DNA of 41,855 bases from Quinella sp. 1Q7 (GTDB lineage Bacteria; Bacillota; Negativicutes; Selenomonadales; Selenomonadaceae): positions 1-41,855 of the forward strand of contig JADEZP010000007.1 in NCBI GenBank assembly GCA_015206805.1, read 5' to 3'. This document shows, piece by piece, positions 1 through 7,489 of the stretch. The number at the start of each line of letters is the position of its first letter. The stretch's first letter is position 1. The notes beneath the pieces were generated by a model. That model saw only the letters and a program-made list of their open reading frames with translations. It made no database searches and was not told where the DNA came from. The position numbers were made by a program, and so were the translations under genes.

Positions 1-1
1 T

Positions 2-232
2 CGCGGCTCTTTCGTTTACGAGTCGTACAAATATTTCGGCTTGCGAGTAGAAATCAGCAAGAAGCTTAAGGGGCACGGTTGGCAAGTCTTACCAAAACGC
101 TGGATAGTGGAGCGGACTTTTGCCTGGCTCAATCACTCCCGCCGACTTAGCAAAAATTATGAGCTAACAATATCTTCCGCTGAGACTTTGATTAAAATTT
201 CTCATATTCATACTTTACTTAAGCGTTTGTGA
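2..232 (+). mobile_element. C-terminal fragment of an IS5-like DDE transposase
   Basis: The frame is open from base 2, so the gene begins outside the window and only about 76 C-terminal residues are present. The stretch [20 protein letters not shown], followed by YE, is the typical C-terminal signature of IS5-family transposases; the E in VERTFAW is the likely catalytic glutamate of the DDE triad. The stop codon is at 230-232. The terminal inverted repeat should lie in the next few tens of bases, but it cannot be identified without the other end of the element. Family placement is by motif recognition. Whether the complete element is functional cannot be judged from this window. Confidence 0.8.
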
Positions 233-253
233 ACACCTGTTCTTAAAATTCAT
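215..253 (-). other. Very short ORF with a good ribosome binding site, possibly a gene start cut by the IS
   Basis: On the minus strand an AAGGAAG ribosome binding site precedes an ATG at 253. The frame gives 12 residues ([12 protein letters not shown]) and stops inside the transposase 3' end. The minus promoter at 381-410 could drive it. The simplest reading is a real gene start interrupted by the insertion sequence, but a chance match is possible. No function can be given. Confidence 0.3.
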
Positions 254-293
254 GATACGCACTTCCTTTCTAAATGAGGACAAGTAAATTGAC

Positions 294-322
294 TTGACAG
301 TTACCGCCGTGTTTGTTACAAT
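294..322 (+). promoter_or_regulatory. Strong sigma70-type promoter, plus strand
   Basis: TTGACA at 294-299 and TACAAT at 317-322 are separated by exactly 17 bases, so transcription should start near 329. No gene follows on this strand before tsaC at 1456. The transcript would contain a GACGCA/TGCGTC hairpin near 344-360 followed by a T-rich run, and a second stem GCGGGC/GCCCGC further on. It could therefore be a short noncoding RNA. Confidence 0.5.
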
Positions 323-380
323 CACAGCAATAAACGAAGTCTGGAGACGCACCCTGCGTCGTTGGTTTTTGGTTAATGCT

Positions 381-410
381 AGAATAGCATAAGCGGGCGG
401 GGGTTGTCAA
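381..410 (-). promoter_or_regulatory. Sigma70-type promoter, minus strand
   Basis: Read on the minus strand, TTGACA (405-410) and TATTCT (381-386) are 18 bases apart. Transcription would run toward the insertion sequence and the short ORF at 253. It faces the plus promoter at 294-322, so the two transcripts would overlap. The 233-510 interval holds only these promoters, the short ORF and a terminator. Confidence 0.4.
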
Positions 411-464
411 GAAGAACTCTTGCCCGCGTCAAAAGTCTTTATTTATTTTATGGAACACAAAAAT

Positions 465-487
465 TCCCGCAGGATCATCTTGCGGGA
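465..487 (-). terminator. Bidirectional Rho-independent terminator
   Basis: A 7-bp stem (TCCCGCA / TGCGGGA) with a 9-base loop is flanked by A-rich sequence on the left and T-rich sequence on the right. Read on the minus strand it is followed by a T-run, so it should end the membrane-protein gene at 511-999. Confidence 0.75.
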
Positions 488-510
488 GTTTTCAATTTAT
501 GTAGCCGTCG

Positions 511-999
511 TTAAAATCGTCGTCCGAAAAGTTGAGCTCCGAGCGGCGTGTATTTGAACGCAAGCGGCGTCGTGAAGATTGTCAGCAACCAATAGCCCGC
601 GCCCGTGAAAATTGCGGCGAACAGCGCGAAAATTATTCCGTTGAGTTTTATGCCGAGCATCGGCGCGTAAACGTGTGGAACGCCGACGGATATTGCCGCC
701 GACGCACAAAGCAGTGTCGCCCAAAAAATTCGTTTGCCCGCGCCTTGAGCTTCGTCGACCGTGAAAAAAAATCGCGCCGCAATAAACCAGCTTAGCGCGC
801 ACAGTCCGTTGAGCAAGCCCGTCGCCCGCGTGAGCGTGAAAAATTTTTCCAGCCAACGCGAATAATTCATGTTGTCCGACGCCGTCGCAAGCGCGTGTCC
901 CGTCACGTTCGAGCCGAGATAATACGCCGCCGCAGTTGTCCCCGCCGTCACCGCCGCTATCAAAAAAATTTTTACAACCGTCCGTGTCATTCGATTCAT
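511..999 (-). CDS. Small four-helix membrane protein, unknown function
   Basis: The 162-residue product has four predicted membrane helices at roughly residues 7-27, 60-78, 88-108 and 118-140. Positively charged residues sit near the N-terminus and in the loop around residues 80-90. The ATG at 999 is preceded by GGGAGG about ten bases upstream. I do not recognise the family. The gene stands alone, with its own terminator at 465-487. The longer overlapping minus-strand frame is arginine/cysteine-rich and looks like a shadow. Confidence 0.7.
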   Translation of the reverse strand: MNRMTRTVVKIFLIAAVTAGTTAAAYYLGSNVTGHALATASDNMNYSRWLEKFFTLTRATGLLNGLCALSWFIAARFFFTVDEAQGAGKRIFWATLLCASAAISVGVPHVYAPMLGIKLNGIIFALFAAIFTGAGYWLLTIFTTPLAFKYTPLGAQLFGRRF

Positions 1000-1072
1000 T
1001 AAGTTGCCGCCTCCCGAAAAAAATCAAGCGAATTTTACCGCAAAGGCGGGCGTTGCGCAACGTCGCGGCACC

Positions 1073-1101
1073 TTGCAAAATTTCGGCGGCTGTGATATAT
1101 T
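1073..1101 (+). promoter_or_regulatory. Promoter converging on the small peptide gene
   Basis: TTGCAA at 1073-1078 and TATATT at 1096-1101 have 17-base spacing, giving a predicted start near 1108. No protein gene lies in front of it on the plus strand. Its transcript would run into the 3' end of the minus-strand peptide gene at 1249-1341. This is the geometry of an antisense RNA in a type I toxin-antitoxin locus. Confidence 0.45.
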
Positions 1102-1107
1102 GCGTGC

Positions 1108-1190
1108 ACCACAAAGAAAAACTCAAACGTCGTGAGCATTGTGGAGTACGCACAAAAAGAACCCTCGAGCTGCGAACTCGAGGGTTCAAA
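1108..1190 (+). ncRNA. Putative antisense RNA of a type I toxin-antitoxin locus
   Basis: The ncRNA is inferred only from the promoter at 1073-1101 and the hairpin at 1160-1186. If the hairpin terminates in both directions, the RNA would be about 80 bases long and complementary to the 3' UTR of the peptide mRNA, as in the Fst/par arrangement. The plus-strand T-run after the hairpin is weak, so a longer transcript reaching the coding region is equally possible. Confidence 0.3.
1160..1186 (-). terminator. Hairpin terminator of the small peptide gene
   Basis: A perfect 10-bp stem (AACCCTCGAG / CTCGAGGGTT) has a 7-base loop. On the minus strand it is followed by a run of T residues, so it should end the 1249-1341 transcript. 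It may act weakly on the plus strand as well. Confidence 0.75.
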
Positions 1191-1248
1191 CTTTTAATGA
1201 AAGTATTTTCGCTTTACATATGAGCGATAACTGTCGGGCTGTCTGTGT

Positions 1249-1341
1249 CTATTTCCGTCCGTCCAGCCACTTGCAAACGAAGTACAGGATTACTCCCGCC
1301 GTAACGTCTGCTGCGACGGTTACCAAGAACGTCGTGAGCAT
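1249..1341 (-). CDS. 30-residue hydrophobic peptide, type I toxin-like
   Basis: A strong ribosome binding site (GGGAGGTGA) sits a few bases before the ATG at 1341. The product has one hydrophobic segment (FLVTVAADVTAGVILYFVC) followed by a short charged tail (KWLDGRK). That is the layout of small membrane toxins and holin-like peptides of the TxpA/Fst type. It has its own promoter (TTGCCG-17-TAAAAT at 1392-1420), its own terminator (1160-1186) and a convergent plus-strand promoter at 1073. A second gene of the same design occurs at 37813-37890. Toxicity is inferred. A regulatory or structural membrane micropeptide is the alternative. Confidence 0.6.
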   Translation of the reverse strand: MLTTFLVTVAADVTAGVILYFVCKWLDGRK

Positions 1342-1365
1342 GTCGATCACCTCCCTCTTTCAAAG

Positions 1366-1420
1366 TTGGCGATAAGAGTGCGCACGCGTTTATTTTAGCG
1401 AAAAATTTTTGTTGCGGCAA
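1366..1420. promoter_or_regulatory. Overlapping divergent promoters for tsaC and the small peptide
   Basis: On the plus strand TTGGCG (1366-1371) and TTTATT (1389-1394) are 17 bases apart and lie in front of tsaC. On the minus strand TTGCCG (1415-1420) and TAAAAT (1392-1397) are also 17 bases apart and lie in front of the 30-residue peptide gene. The -10 boxes overlap, so the two promoters probably compete for polymerase. Confidence 0.45.
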
Positions 1421-1455
1421 GATGACGGCAGACGGTTTGTTTAGGGGGAATTTAT

Positions 1456-2073
1456 TTGCAGACGGAAATTTTGCAACCGACGACGGGAAATTTATTGCGT
1501 GCGGCGGAACTTATCAGGCGCGGGGAAATTGTCGCGTTCCCGACGGAAACTGTCTACGGACTCGGCGCGAACGGACTCAACGTCGACGCGTGCAGAAAAA
1601 TTTTCGCGGCGAAGGGGCGTCCGTCCGACAAGCCGTTGAGTTTGCTCGTTGCGAATCTTGAGCAGGCGTCGCGCGTCGCAAAAATTTCATTGGCGGCGGA
1701 AAAATTGTTCGCGGCATTTTGTCCCGGTGCCTTGACGATGATTTTACCTAAGAATAAAATTGTGCCGGACTTCGTGACGGGCGGGCGGTCGAGCGTCGGA
1801 ATTCGCGTTCCCGACAACGTCACGGCACTTGCGCTGATAAAATTGGCGGGCTGTCCGCTTGCCGCACCGAGTGCAAATTTATCGGGCATGTCGCCGCCTG
1901 CGACGGCTCAAGAAGTTTTCGACAACCTGCGCGGGCGCGTTGAAGTGATTTTGGACGGCGGACGGTGCGAATTCGGAATTGCGTCGACGATAATCGACTT
2001 GACGACTTCGACGCCGAAAATCCTGCGCCACGGAGCAATTCCCGCCGAAAGATTATTGGAGGTCATATCATGA
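1456..2073 (+). CDS. tsaC: Threonylcarbamoyl-AMP synthase (TsaC/YrdC/Sua5 family)
   Basis: The enzyme makes threonylcarbamoyl-AMP from threonine, bicarbonate and ATP, the first step of the t6A37 modification of ANN-decoding tRNAs in the cytoplasm. The family signature is clear: RRGEIVAFPTETVYGLGAN near residues 21-40, then KGRPSDKPLSLLV, and SANLSG near residue 140. The 205-residue length fits the short form without the extra Sua5 C-terminal domain. The start is TTG at 1456 after a GGGGG ribosome binding site. The stop overlaps the next gene's ATG (ATGA), so the two are translationally coupled. This is the first gene of the 1456-7449 operon. Confidence 0.93.
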   Translation: MQTEILQPTTGNLLRAAELIRRGEIVAFPTETVYGLGANGLNVDACRKIFAAKGRPSDKPLSLLVANLEQASRVAKISLAAEKLFAAFCPGALTMILPKNKIVPDFVTGGRSSVGIRVPDNVTALALIKLAGCPLAAPSANLSGMSPPATAQEVFDNLRGRVEVILDGGRCEFGIASTIIDLTTSTPKILRHGAIPAERLLEVIS

Positions 2074-2501
2074 ACGACATTGAGCGCAACAAACTTGCAA
2101 TGCGGCGATTCGCGACGTGTATCAATACGAACAATCGCGCGCTTGCCGAAGAACTCATTGCCGCCGAAGCCGAATTCACCACGCCCGTATCCGACAAACC
2201 GCTTTACGGCGGCGCGGGCTATTTGAGCGTCGTCGACTTGATGCGCAAAAGTTTTTCCGACATTCACTGGGAGCTTGTCGACATGGCGGCGGAGGGCGAT
2301 AAAGTTGCCGTCAGTTGGATTTGCAGCGGCACGCACGACGGCGAATTTATGGGGCTCGCGCCGACGGGTAAAAAATTTTCTTTCAGCGTGATGAATTTTT
2401 ATTACTTCAACGCGGCGGGCAAAATTGTCAACGATGTGGCGGCGCAAGGTCTGTTCGGACTTTTGACGACGCTCGGACTTATCAGGGAGGTTACAGCATG
2501 A
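2070..2501 (+). CDS. SnoaL-like / NTF2-fold ester cyclase family protein
   Basis: The start is the ATG at 2070, preceded by GGAGG at 2058-2062 and overlapping the tsaC stop by four bases. The 143-residue product has the NTF2-like pattern: an N-terminal helix ([16 protein letters not shown]), a central segment around [20 protein letters not shown], and strand motifs [20 protein letters not shown] and [11 protein letters not shown]. These match SnoaL-like ester cyclases and related small-molecule binding proteins. The substrate cannot be deduced. It lies between tsaC and glyA and overlaps both by four bases. A link with serine/threonine or folate metabolism is only suggested by position. Confidence 0.75.
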   Translation: MNDIERNKLAMRRFATCINTNNRALAEELIAAEAEFTTPVSDKPLYGGAGYLSVVDLMRKSFSDIHWELVDMAAEGDKVAVSWICSGTHDGEFMGLAPTGKKFSFSVMNFYYFNAAGKIVNDVAAQGLFGLLTTLGLIREVTA

Positions 2502-3736
2502 ATTTGATGGACGGTTTGCAAAAGGACGCCGAACTTTTCGCGGCGGTGCAGGGCGAACTCAATCGCCAACGCAACAAGCTTGAACTTATCGCGTCGGAAA
2601 ATATCGTCAGCCGCGCGGTCATGGAGGCGCAAGGCTCCGTGCTCACGAACAAATACGCCGAAGGTTATCCCGGCAAACGTTACTACGGCGGTTGCGAATT
2701 CGTCGACGTGGCGGAACAACTTGCCATTGACCGCGCCAAAAAACTTTTCGACTGCGATTATGCCAACGTTCAGCCGCATTCGGGTGCGCAGGCTAACACG
2801 GCGGTTTACTTCGCGCTTGCCACGCCCGGCGATACGATTATGGGCATGAATTTGACGGACGGCGGACATTTGACTCACGGCAGCCCAGTCAACTTGAGCG
2901 GCAAATATTTTAAAATCGTCCCTTACGGCGTGCGGCGCGACACTGAAACGATTGACTACGACGCGCTGGAAAAAATCGCCATTGACTGCAAGCCGCGCAT
3001 TATCGTCGCGGGAGCGTCCGCCTATTCGCGAATCATCGACTTCGAGCGCATGGCTGACATTGCCAAAAAAGTCGGCGCGTATTTTATGGTCGATATGGCG
3101 CACATTGCGGGACTTGTCGCGGCGGGACTTCATCCGAGCCCGTTGCCTTATGCCGACGTTGTGACTTCGACGACGCATAAAACTTTGCGCGGACCGCGCG
3201 GCGGTTTGATTCTGTGCAAGGACGCGGAATTCGGCAAACAGTTCAACAAAGCGATTTTCCCCGGCACGCAGGGCGGTCCGTTAATGCACGTCATTGCCGC
3301 CAAAGCCGTTGCGTTCGGCGAGGCTCTTCAGCCCGAATTCAAAGCTTACGCCGCGCAGATTATCGCGAACGCAAAAATTTTGGCGGAGACACTTGCGGCG
3401 GACGGCTTCCGTATCGTCAGCGGCGGCACCGACAATCACTTGATGCTTGTCGACTTGACGAGCAAGAATCTCACGGGCAAGGACGCGCAAAATATTTTGG
3501 ACGAGGTCAACATTACCGCCAACAAAAATACAATTCCGTTCGAGCCGCGCAGTCCGTTCGTCACGAGCGGTTTACGGCTTGGCAGTCCCGCGCTCACGAC
3601 ACGCGGCTTTGTCGAATCCGACATGAAGGAGGTCGCCGACATTATCGCGCTGGTCTTGAACAATCCGACCGACGCCAACAAATCCGAGGCGCGTGCACGT
3701 GTCGCCGCGCTGTGCGAAAAATATCCGCTGTACTGA
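2498..3736 (+). CDS. glyA: Serine hydroxymethyltransferase
   Basis: GlyA interconverts serine and glycine with tetrahydrofolate, supplying one-carbon units. The 412-residue length is standard. Visible signatures include [16 protein letters not shown] near residue 27, [17 protein letters not shown] near residue 50, the PLP lysine around residue 228 in [14 protein letters not shown], and [11 protein letters not shown]. The start ATG at 2498 overlaps the preceding stop and has GGGAGG upstream. It sits in the same operon as tsaC, and the next gene starts two bases after its stop. Confidence 0.97.
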   Translation: MNLMDGLQKDAELFAAVQGELNRQRNKLELIASENIVSRAVMEAQGSVLTNKYAEGYPGKRYYGGCEFVDVAEQLAIDRAKKLFDCDYANVQPHSGAQANTAVYFALATPGDTIMGMNLTDGGHLTHGSPVNLSGKYFKIVPYGVRRDTETIDYDALEKIAIDCKPRIIVAGASAYSRIIDFERMADIAKKVGAYFMVDMAHIAGLVAAGLHPSPLPYADVVTSTTHKTLRGPRGGLILCKDAEFGKQFNKAIFPGTQGGPLMHVIAAKAVAFGEALQPEFKAYAAQIIANAKILAETLAADGFRIVSGGTDNHLMLVDLTSKNLTGKDAQNILDEVNITANKNTIPFEPRSPFVTSGLRLGSPALTTRGFVESDMKEVADIIALVLNNPTDANKSEARARVAALCEKYPLY

Positions 3737-3737
3737 A

Positions 3738-5333
3738 ATGAAACTTACAAACGAAAATATTGCCGCCGCCGTTGAGGACGTGCGGGATTTTTTTCGGCTG
3801 GCGGGCGGCTCCGAAAAGGACGTGCTGAAAATTTGTCTCGTCGTCGAAGAGGCGTTGCTCCGTTATCGGGAACGTTTCGGCGCGGAACACGAATTCGAGC
3901 TTTACACGCGCAAATGGCTTCGTGCTCCGCGAATCGTCCTGCGCGTCAATGGTGCGCCGTTCAATCCGTTGCAGACGACTTCCGACGACGACGCGCTTTT
4001 CAGCAACGAGGTTATGCAAAATCTTCTGCACTACGACGACTCCAAAACCGTTTACCGCTACGAAAACGGTTGCAACGAAATTATTTCCATTTCACCGCTG
4101 GAGCGCAAGCCGATTAAAATTCCCGGCGGCTCAATCACCGTCGCGGTCGTCGCGGCGATAATTTGTTCGGTCGCCGTCGGTTATCTGCCGCAGGAAATTC
4201 AAACGTTGTTGCTCGGCGACATAATCACGCCCGTGCTGTCGACGCTGATGAGCTTAATCGTCACCGTGACGGTCTTCATGATGTTCTTTTCGATTGTGTC
4301 GAGTATTTGCGCCGTCGAAAGTACGACAATGCTAAGCAACATGGGCGTGCCCGTCATCAAGCGGTTTTTTTTCTACGACGTGTGCATAATCGCGCTGTCG
4401 ATTTTTATCAGCGTGATGTTTTTCCCCGTGCTGTCGATTGACAGTACCAAAGTATTCCACCTCAACGAAATTATGGGGCTGGTGCTGTCCGTTATACCGA
4501 CGAATTTTGTTGACGCGTTCGTCAAGTGCAACGTCCTGCAAGTGGCGGTAATGGCGTTCTTCAGCGGAATTTGCGTTATCACAATCGGCAACCGCGTCCC
4601 GACCGTCAAAGTCCTTGTCGCCGAAGCGAACACGTTAATGTTCAAAATCATGGACATGGTCTTTACGATTATGCCCGCGATAATTTTCCTGTGCATTGTC
4701 AAATCGCTGTCGACAAGCACGCTTGCGGAGGCTGTGACGGTCTGGAAAATCGTCGCGGCGAATTGTCTGGCGTATGGCGCGTTCACGCTGATTATGTTGG
4801 CAATGTTGCGGCTCAAGACTGCGGAGAAAATTCCGACGTTCCTCAAGAAAATTTCGCCGGCATTCGTCGTGTCGCTGACGACGGGCTCATCAAGCGCGTC
4901 GTTGCCGCAAAGTCTGGACGTCTCCAAAAATAATCTGCACGTCGACGAAAAATTTTGCAACTTCTGGATACCGCTGTCTTTGGTGCTGTTTTCGCCGTCA
5001 AAGTTGGTTCAGCTGACGGTGAGCGCGTTTTATGCCTCGGCGGCGGCGAACGACCCCGTTTCGTTATCGGAGCTGTTCATTATCGCATTTTTGGCAATGC
5101 AAATGAGCATTTCCACGCCGAATGCGGGCGGCGGTATCGCGGCGTCGTTCAGCATACTTTTGGCGCAACTGGGCTTGCCGCTTGAACTTATCGGCTCGCT
5201 GATGATTGCCGACGTTATGACGGGCAACATCTTCACGGGGATAAATGTCGTTGTCCGCGAATGTGAACTTGTGACGCTCGCAACCAAAATGAATTTCGTT
5301 AAATGTTCCGTCGAAGAGGAGGCGCGTCGTTGA
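3738..5333 (+). CDS. Dicarboxylate/amino acid:cation symporter with N-terminal HATPase-like domain
   Basis: The C-terminal part (about residue 135 onward) is a DAACS/GltP-type sodium- or proton-coupled carrier. It has the serine-rich reentrant hairpin TTGSSSASLPQS near residue 380, NAGGG near residue 461 and about eight membrane segments. The first ~130 residues are cytoplasmic and look like a degenerate RsbW/SpoIIAB-type HATPase. The likely N-box helix is KICLVVEEALLRY, and the segment VLRVNGAPFNPL resembles the glycine-containing ATP-lid start. Most symporters lack this domain. The ATG at 3738 is two bases after the glyA stop with no strong ribosome binding site, so translation is probably coupled. 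Substrate and ATP binding are inferred. Confidence 0.8.
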   Translation: MKLTNENIAAAVEDVRDFFRLAGGSEKDVLKICLVVEEALLRYRERFGAEHEFELYTRKWLRAPRIVLRVNGAPFNPLQTTSDDDALFSNEVMQNLLHYDDSKTVYRYENGCNEIISISPLERKPIKIPGGSITVAVVAAIICSVAVGYLPQEIQTLLLGDIITPVLSTLMSLIVTVTVFMMFFSIVSSICAVESTTMLSNMGVPVIKRFFFYDVCIIALSIFISVMFFPVLSIDSTKVFHLNEIMGLVLSVIPTNFVDAFVKCNVLQVAVMAFFSGICVITIGNRVPTVKVLVAEANTLMFKIMDMVFTIMPAIIFLCIVKSLSTSTLAEAVTVWKIVAANCLAYGAFTLIMLAMLRLKTAEKIPTFLKKISPAFVVSLTTGSSSASLPQSLDVSKNNLHVDEKFCNFWIPLSLVLFSPSKLVQLTVSAFYASAAANDPVSLSELFIIAFLAMQMSISTPNAGGGIAASFSILLAQLGLPLELIGSLMIADVMTGNIFTGINVVVRECELVTLATKMNFVKCSVEEEARR

Positions 5334-6493
5334 TTACGCCCGAATTTTTGGAGCAGGTCGAAAAGTATTTGGCGTGGCGTTGCTTGGATCAACGGTGGTT
5401 TGATTACAGGGAACGGCTCGGCAAGCCCGTCAATTTGCGCAAGCTCAAGTGCTTTGAAGGTGCCTGCGGGCGAACCGATGAGTTTTTGGCGGATCTCATC
5501 AAAGAAGCTCAAGCCGGTGAAGCTTGCATGGGTAATTTGCCGCAACCGATAACCGACGCCGAACGCGCCAAAATGTTGGAGACGCGCCGAAATTATTTTG
5601 CCAATTACCTGTTCGCGCTGATTAAGCAAAAAAATTTTACCGAAGCCGAAGTCGCCGAACGCGCTCACGTCGACGCCGCGATATTTTCAAAACTGCGCAA
5701 CGTCCGAAAATACATTCCCGAAGAGCGCACAATTTGGGCATTGTTTTTCGCGTTGGAGCTGACCTTCGACGAAGCAAACTCGCTGATGTATCGCGCGAAG
5801 ATTTATTTGTCCGCGAACGTCTGGGAAGAGGTCATCCTGATTTATTTTTTGGTAGAGAGCATTTACGACCTGTCGCTGTTCAATGAAGTCTTGGAACATT
5901 ACGGGCTTGCGCCGTTGGAAGTGACGGAAGATTTCTCGATTCGCCCCGACGAAAAACCTTTCAGCGACGACAGTTTGATTGAGCGCATCGACCTGTACAT
6001 CGAAGAAAATTTTTACGACACGTCGTGGATTGAGGAACAGGCGCGGCGCGGTACGAGATTTTCTTACAGCGTCAAAGCTCTCGGCGAGCCGGCAGAGTCC
6101 GTTAAAACTTTTGAGATCATCATTCGCAAGCTGAAAGACAAAATCGGTATGTCGGGAAATTTTTTTTCGGATTATCTGTTCAAACTCATCAAGCAAAAAA
6201 AATTGTCGGACGTCGAAGTTTACAAGGCGGCACATTTGGACAGGCGCATCTTCTCGAAAATTCGCAACGAAAAAACTTACATGCCCGCCAAAAAAACCGT
6301 GTTGGCGATTGCTTTTGCCATGAAACTCGACTTCAAGGAAACGAACAATTTGTTATGGCGTGCAGGTTATTCTTTGAGCGCGGGACGCAAAGAGGACGTG
6401 ATTGCCGCGTATTTTATCGACAATCAAATTTACGACCTGTTTCTGCTCAATGAAGTTCTGAACTACTACGGCTGCCCGCTGATTGGCGATTGA
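5330..6493 (+). CDS. Protein with two tandem HTH-like helical repeat modules
   Basis: The start is TTG at 5330, overlapping the symporter stop and preceded by GAGGAGG. The 387-residue product carries two related modules, about residues 85-195 and 275-387. Each begins (Y/F)xxYLF(A/K)LIKQK, continues with a helix-turn-helix-like segment (EVAERAHVDAAIFSKLRN and EVYKAAHLDRRIFSKIRN) and ends near YDLxLxNEVLxxYG. This module occurs widely in Firmicutes, often beside signalling or ADP-ribose-binding domains, and resembles a divergent XRE-type fold. DNA binding is not proven. It is coupled to the symporter and to the PAP2 gene and may regulate or assemble with either. Confidence 0.6.
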   Translation: MITPEFLEQVEKYLAWRCLDQRWFDYRERLGKPVNLRKLKCFEGACGRTDEFLADLIKEAQAGEACMGNLPQPITDAERAKMLETRRNYFANYLFALIKQKNFTEAEVAERAHVDAAIFSKLRNVRKYIPEERTIWALFFALELTFDEANSLMYRAKIYLSANVWEEVILIYFLVESIYDLSLFNEVLEHYGLAPLEVTEDFSIRPDEKPFSDDSLIERIDLYIEENFYDTSWIEEQARRGTRFSYSVKALGEPAESVKTFEIIIRKLKDKIGMSGNFFSDYLFKLIKQKKLSDVEVYKAAHLDRRIFSKIRNEKTYMPAKKTVLAIAFAMKLDFKETNNLLWRAGYSLSAGRKEDVIAAYFIDNQIYDLFLLNEVLNYYGCPLIGD

Positions 6494-6510
6494 ACGAAAG
6501 GAGCATCGAT

Positions 6511-7449
6511 TTGGATATTGATTACTTGATTTTTCTGCAGGGTTTGCGGCAGGATTGGGGCGGCGAAACATTTTTCGCGCTGATATCCGCGCTGGTTACA
6601 AGTCCGTTGACGGCGGCAATTCCCGCAATACTTTTTTGGTGCATAAACAAAAACGCGGGACTGTTCATCCTGTTCAACTCGATATGCGGGCGCGTAATCA
6701 ACGACCTGATTAAAGGAACGCTGTGCATCTATCGTCCGTGGATTGGCAACGAGGAACTGATACCTTCGGCGGCGGCGCAGGAAAAGGCGTCGTCATTCTC
6801 GTTACCAAGCGGGCACACGCAATTCACCACGGCGGTTTACGGCGGCTTCGCGTTCTTCTATCGGCGGCAACTCCCGCAACTGATTGTGCCCTGCGCGGCG
6901 ATAATTTTGCTCGTGGCGTTCAGCAGAAATTTTTTGGGCGTGCACACGCCGCAAGACGTTCTTGTCTCGATAATTTATTCAGTCGCGCTGATGTTCGCGG
7001 CGGAAAAAATTTTCGCGTGGATCGGTCGCGACGAAGGTCGAAGATTTTTTGTCTTCATCGTCGGATTAATCGCGGTGTCGACAATTTTCATGTGGCTGAA
7101 CTTCAAGCCGTACCCCGAAGACTTCATCAACGGCAAAGTTATCGTCGACCCGCTTGCCGCCCGCACGGACGCCTTCGACGCGCTGGGCTTCGGACTGGCG
7201 TTTTTCCTCGGCTGGTTTATGGAGCTGAAATTTGTCAACTTCAAAACGAACGTCTCGCCGATTGTCCGCTTGCGGCGAATTATTATCGGCTTCGCAGTTC
7301 TGGGCGTGATATACGTCGCCATATACCCGCTACTGAAAATTTTCGTTGGCGTCGCGGCTTACAAGTTCTTCAAAGCGTTCTTGCCGTTCTATTCGATGTT
7401 GTTCGTGATACCGCTGATTTTCACGGAAGTCGAGCGGCGTTTCAAGTGA
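6511..7449 (+). CDS. PAP2-superfamily membrane phosphatase
   Basis: The three PAP2 phosphatase motifs are present: KGTLCIYRP near residues 68-76, PSGHT near residue 100 and SRNFLGVHTPQD near residues 140-151. Several membrane helices surround them. Likely substrates are lipid phosphates such as undecaprenyl diphosphate or phosphatidate, which suits an envelope role. The start is taken as TTG at 6511, because AAAGGAG lies seven bases upstream at 6497-6503. An upstream TTG at 6490 would overlap the previous stop but lacks this spacing. The 312-residue product has extra C-terminal helices beyond the core. It is the last gene of the operon. Confidence 0.85.
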   Translation: MDIDYLIFLQGLRQDWGGETFFALISALVTSPLTAAIPAILFWCINKNAGLFILFNSICGRVINDLIKGTLCIYRPWIGNEELIPSAAAQEKASSFSLPSGHTQFTTAVYGGFAFFYRRQLPQLIVPCAAIILLVAFSRNFLGVHTPQDVLVSIIYSVALMFAAEKIFAWIGRDEGRRFFVFIVGLIAVSTIFMWLNFKPYPEDFINGKVIVDPLAARTDAFDALGFGLAFFLGWFMELKFVNFKTNVSPIVRLRRIIIGFAVLGVIYVAIYPLLKIFVGVAAYKFFKAFLPFYSMLFVIPLIFTEVERRFK

Positions 7450-7451
7450 CA

Positions 7452-7489
7452 AAAAAAATTCCCCGCCAAAATCTGACGGGGGATTTTTT
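7452..7489. terminator. Bidirectional terminator between convergent operons
   Basis: A CCCCG/CGGGG stem is extended by A-T pairs, with A8 on the left and T6 on the right. It lies between the PAP2 stop (7449) and the helicase stop (7488) and can end transcription from both sides. Confidence 0.8.

Noticed and set aside
1160-1186. IS inverted repeat or regulatory operator
   Set aside because: The perfect palindrome with a short loop and a T-run on one side is better explained as a transcription terminator of the small peptide gene.
497-1189. Long minus-strand frame of 230 codons overlapping the membrane protein gene
   Set aside because: Arginine/cysteine-rich composition with no domain, no proper ribosome binding site, and a better protein with membrane helices in another frame of the same strand. 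It is a shadow.
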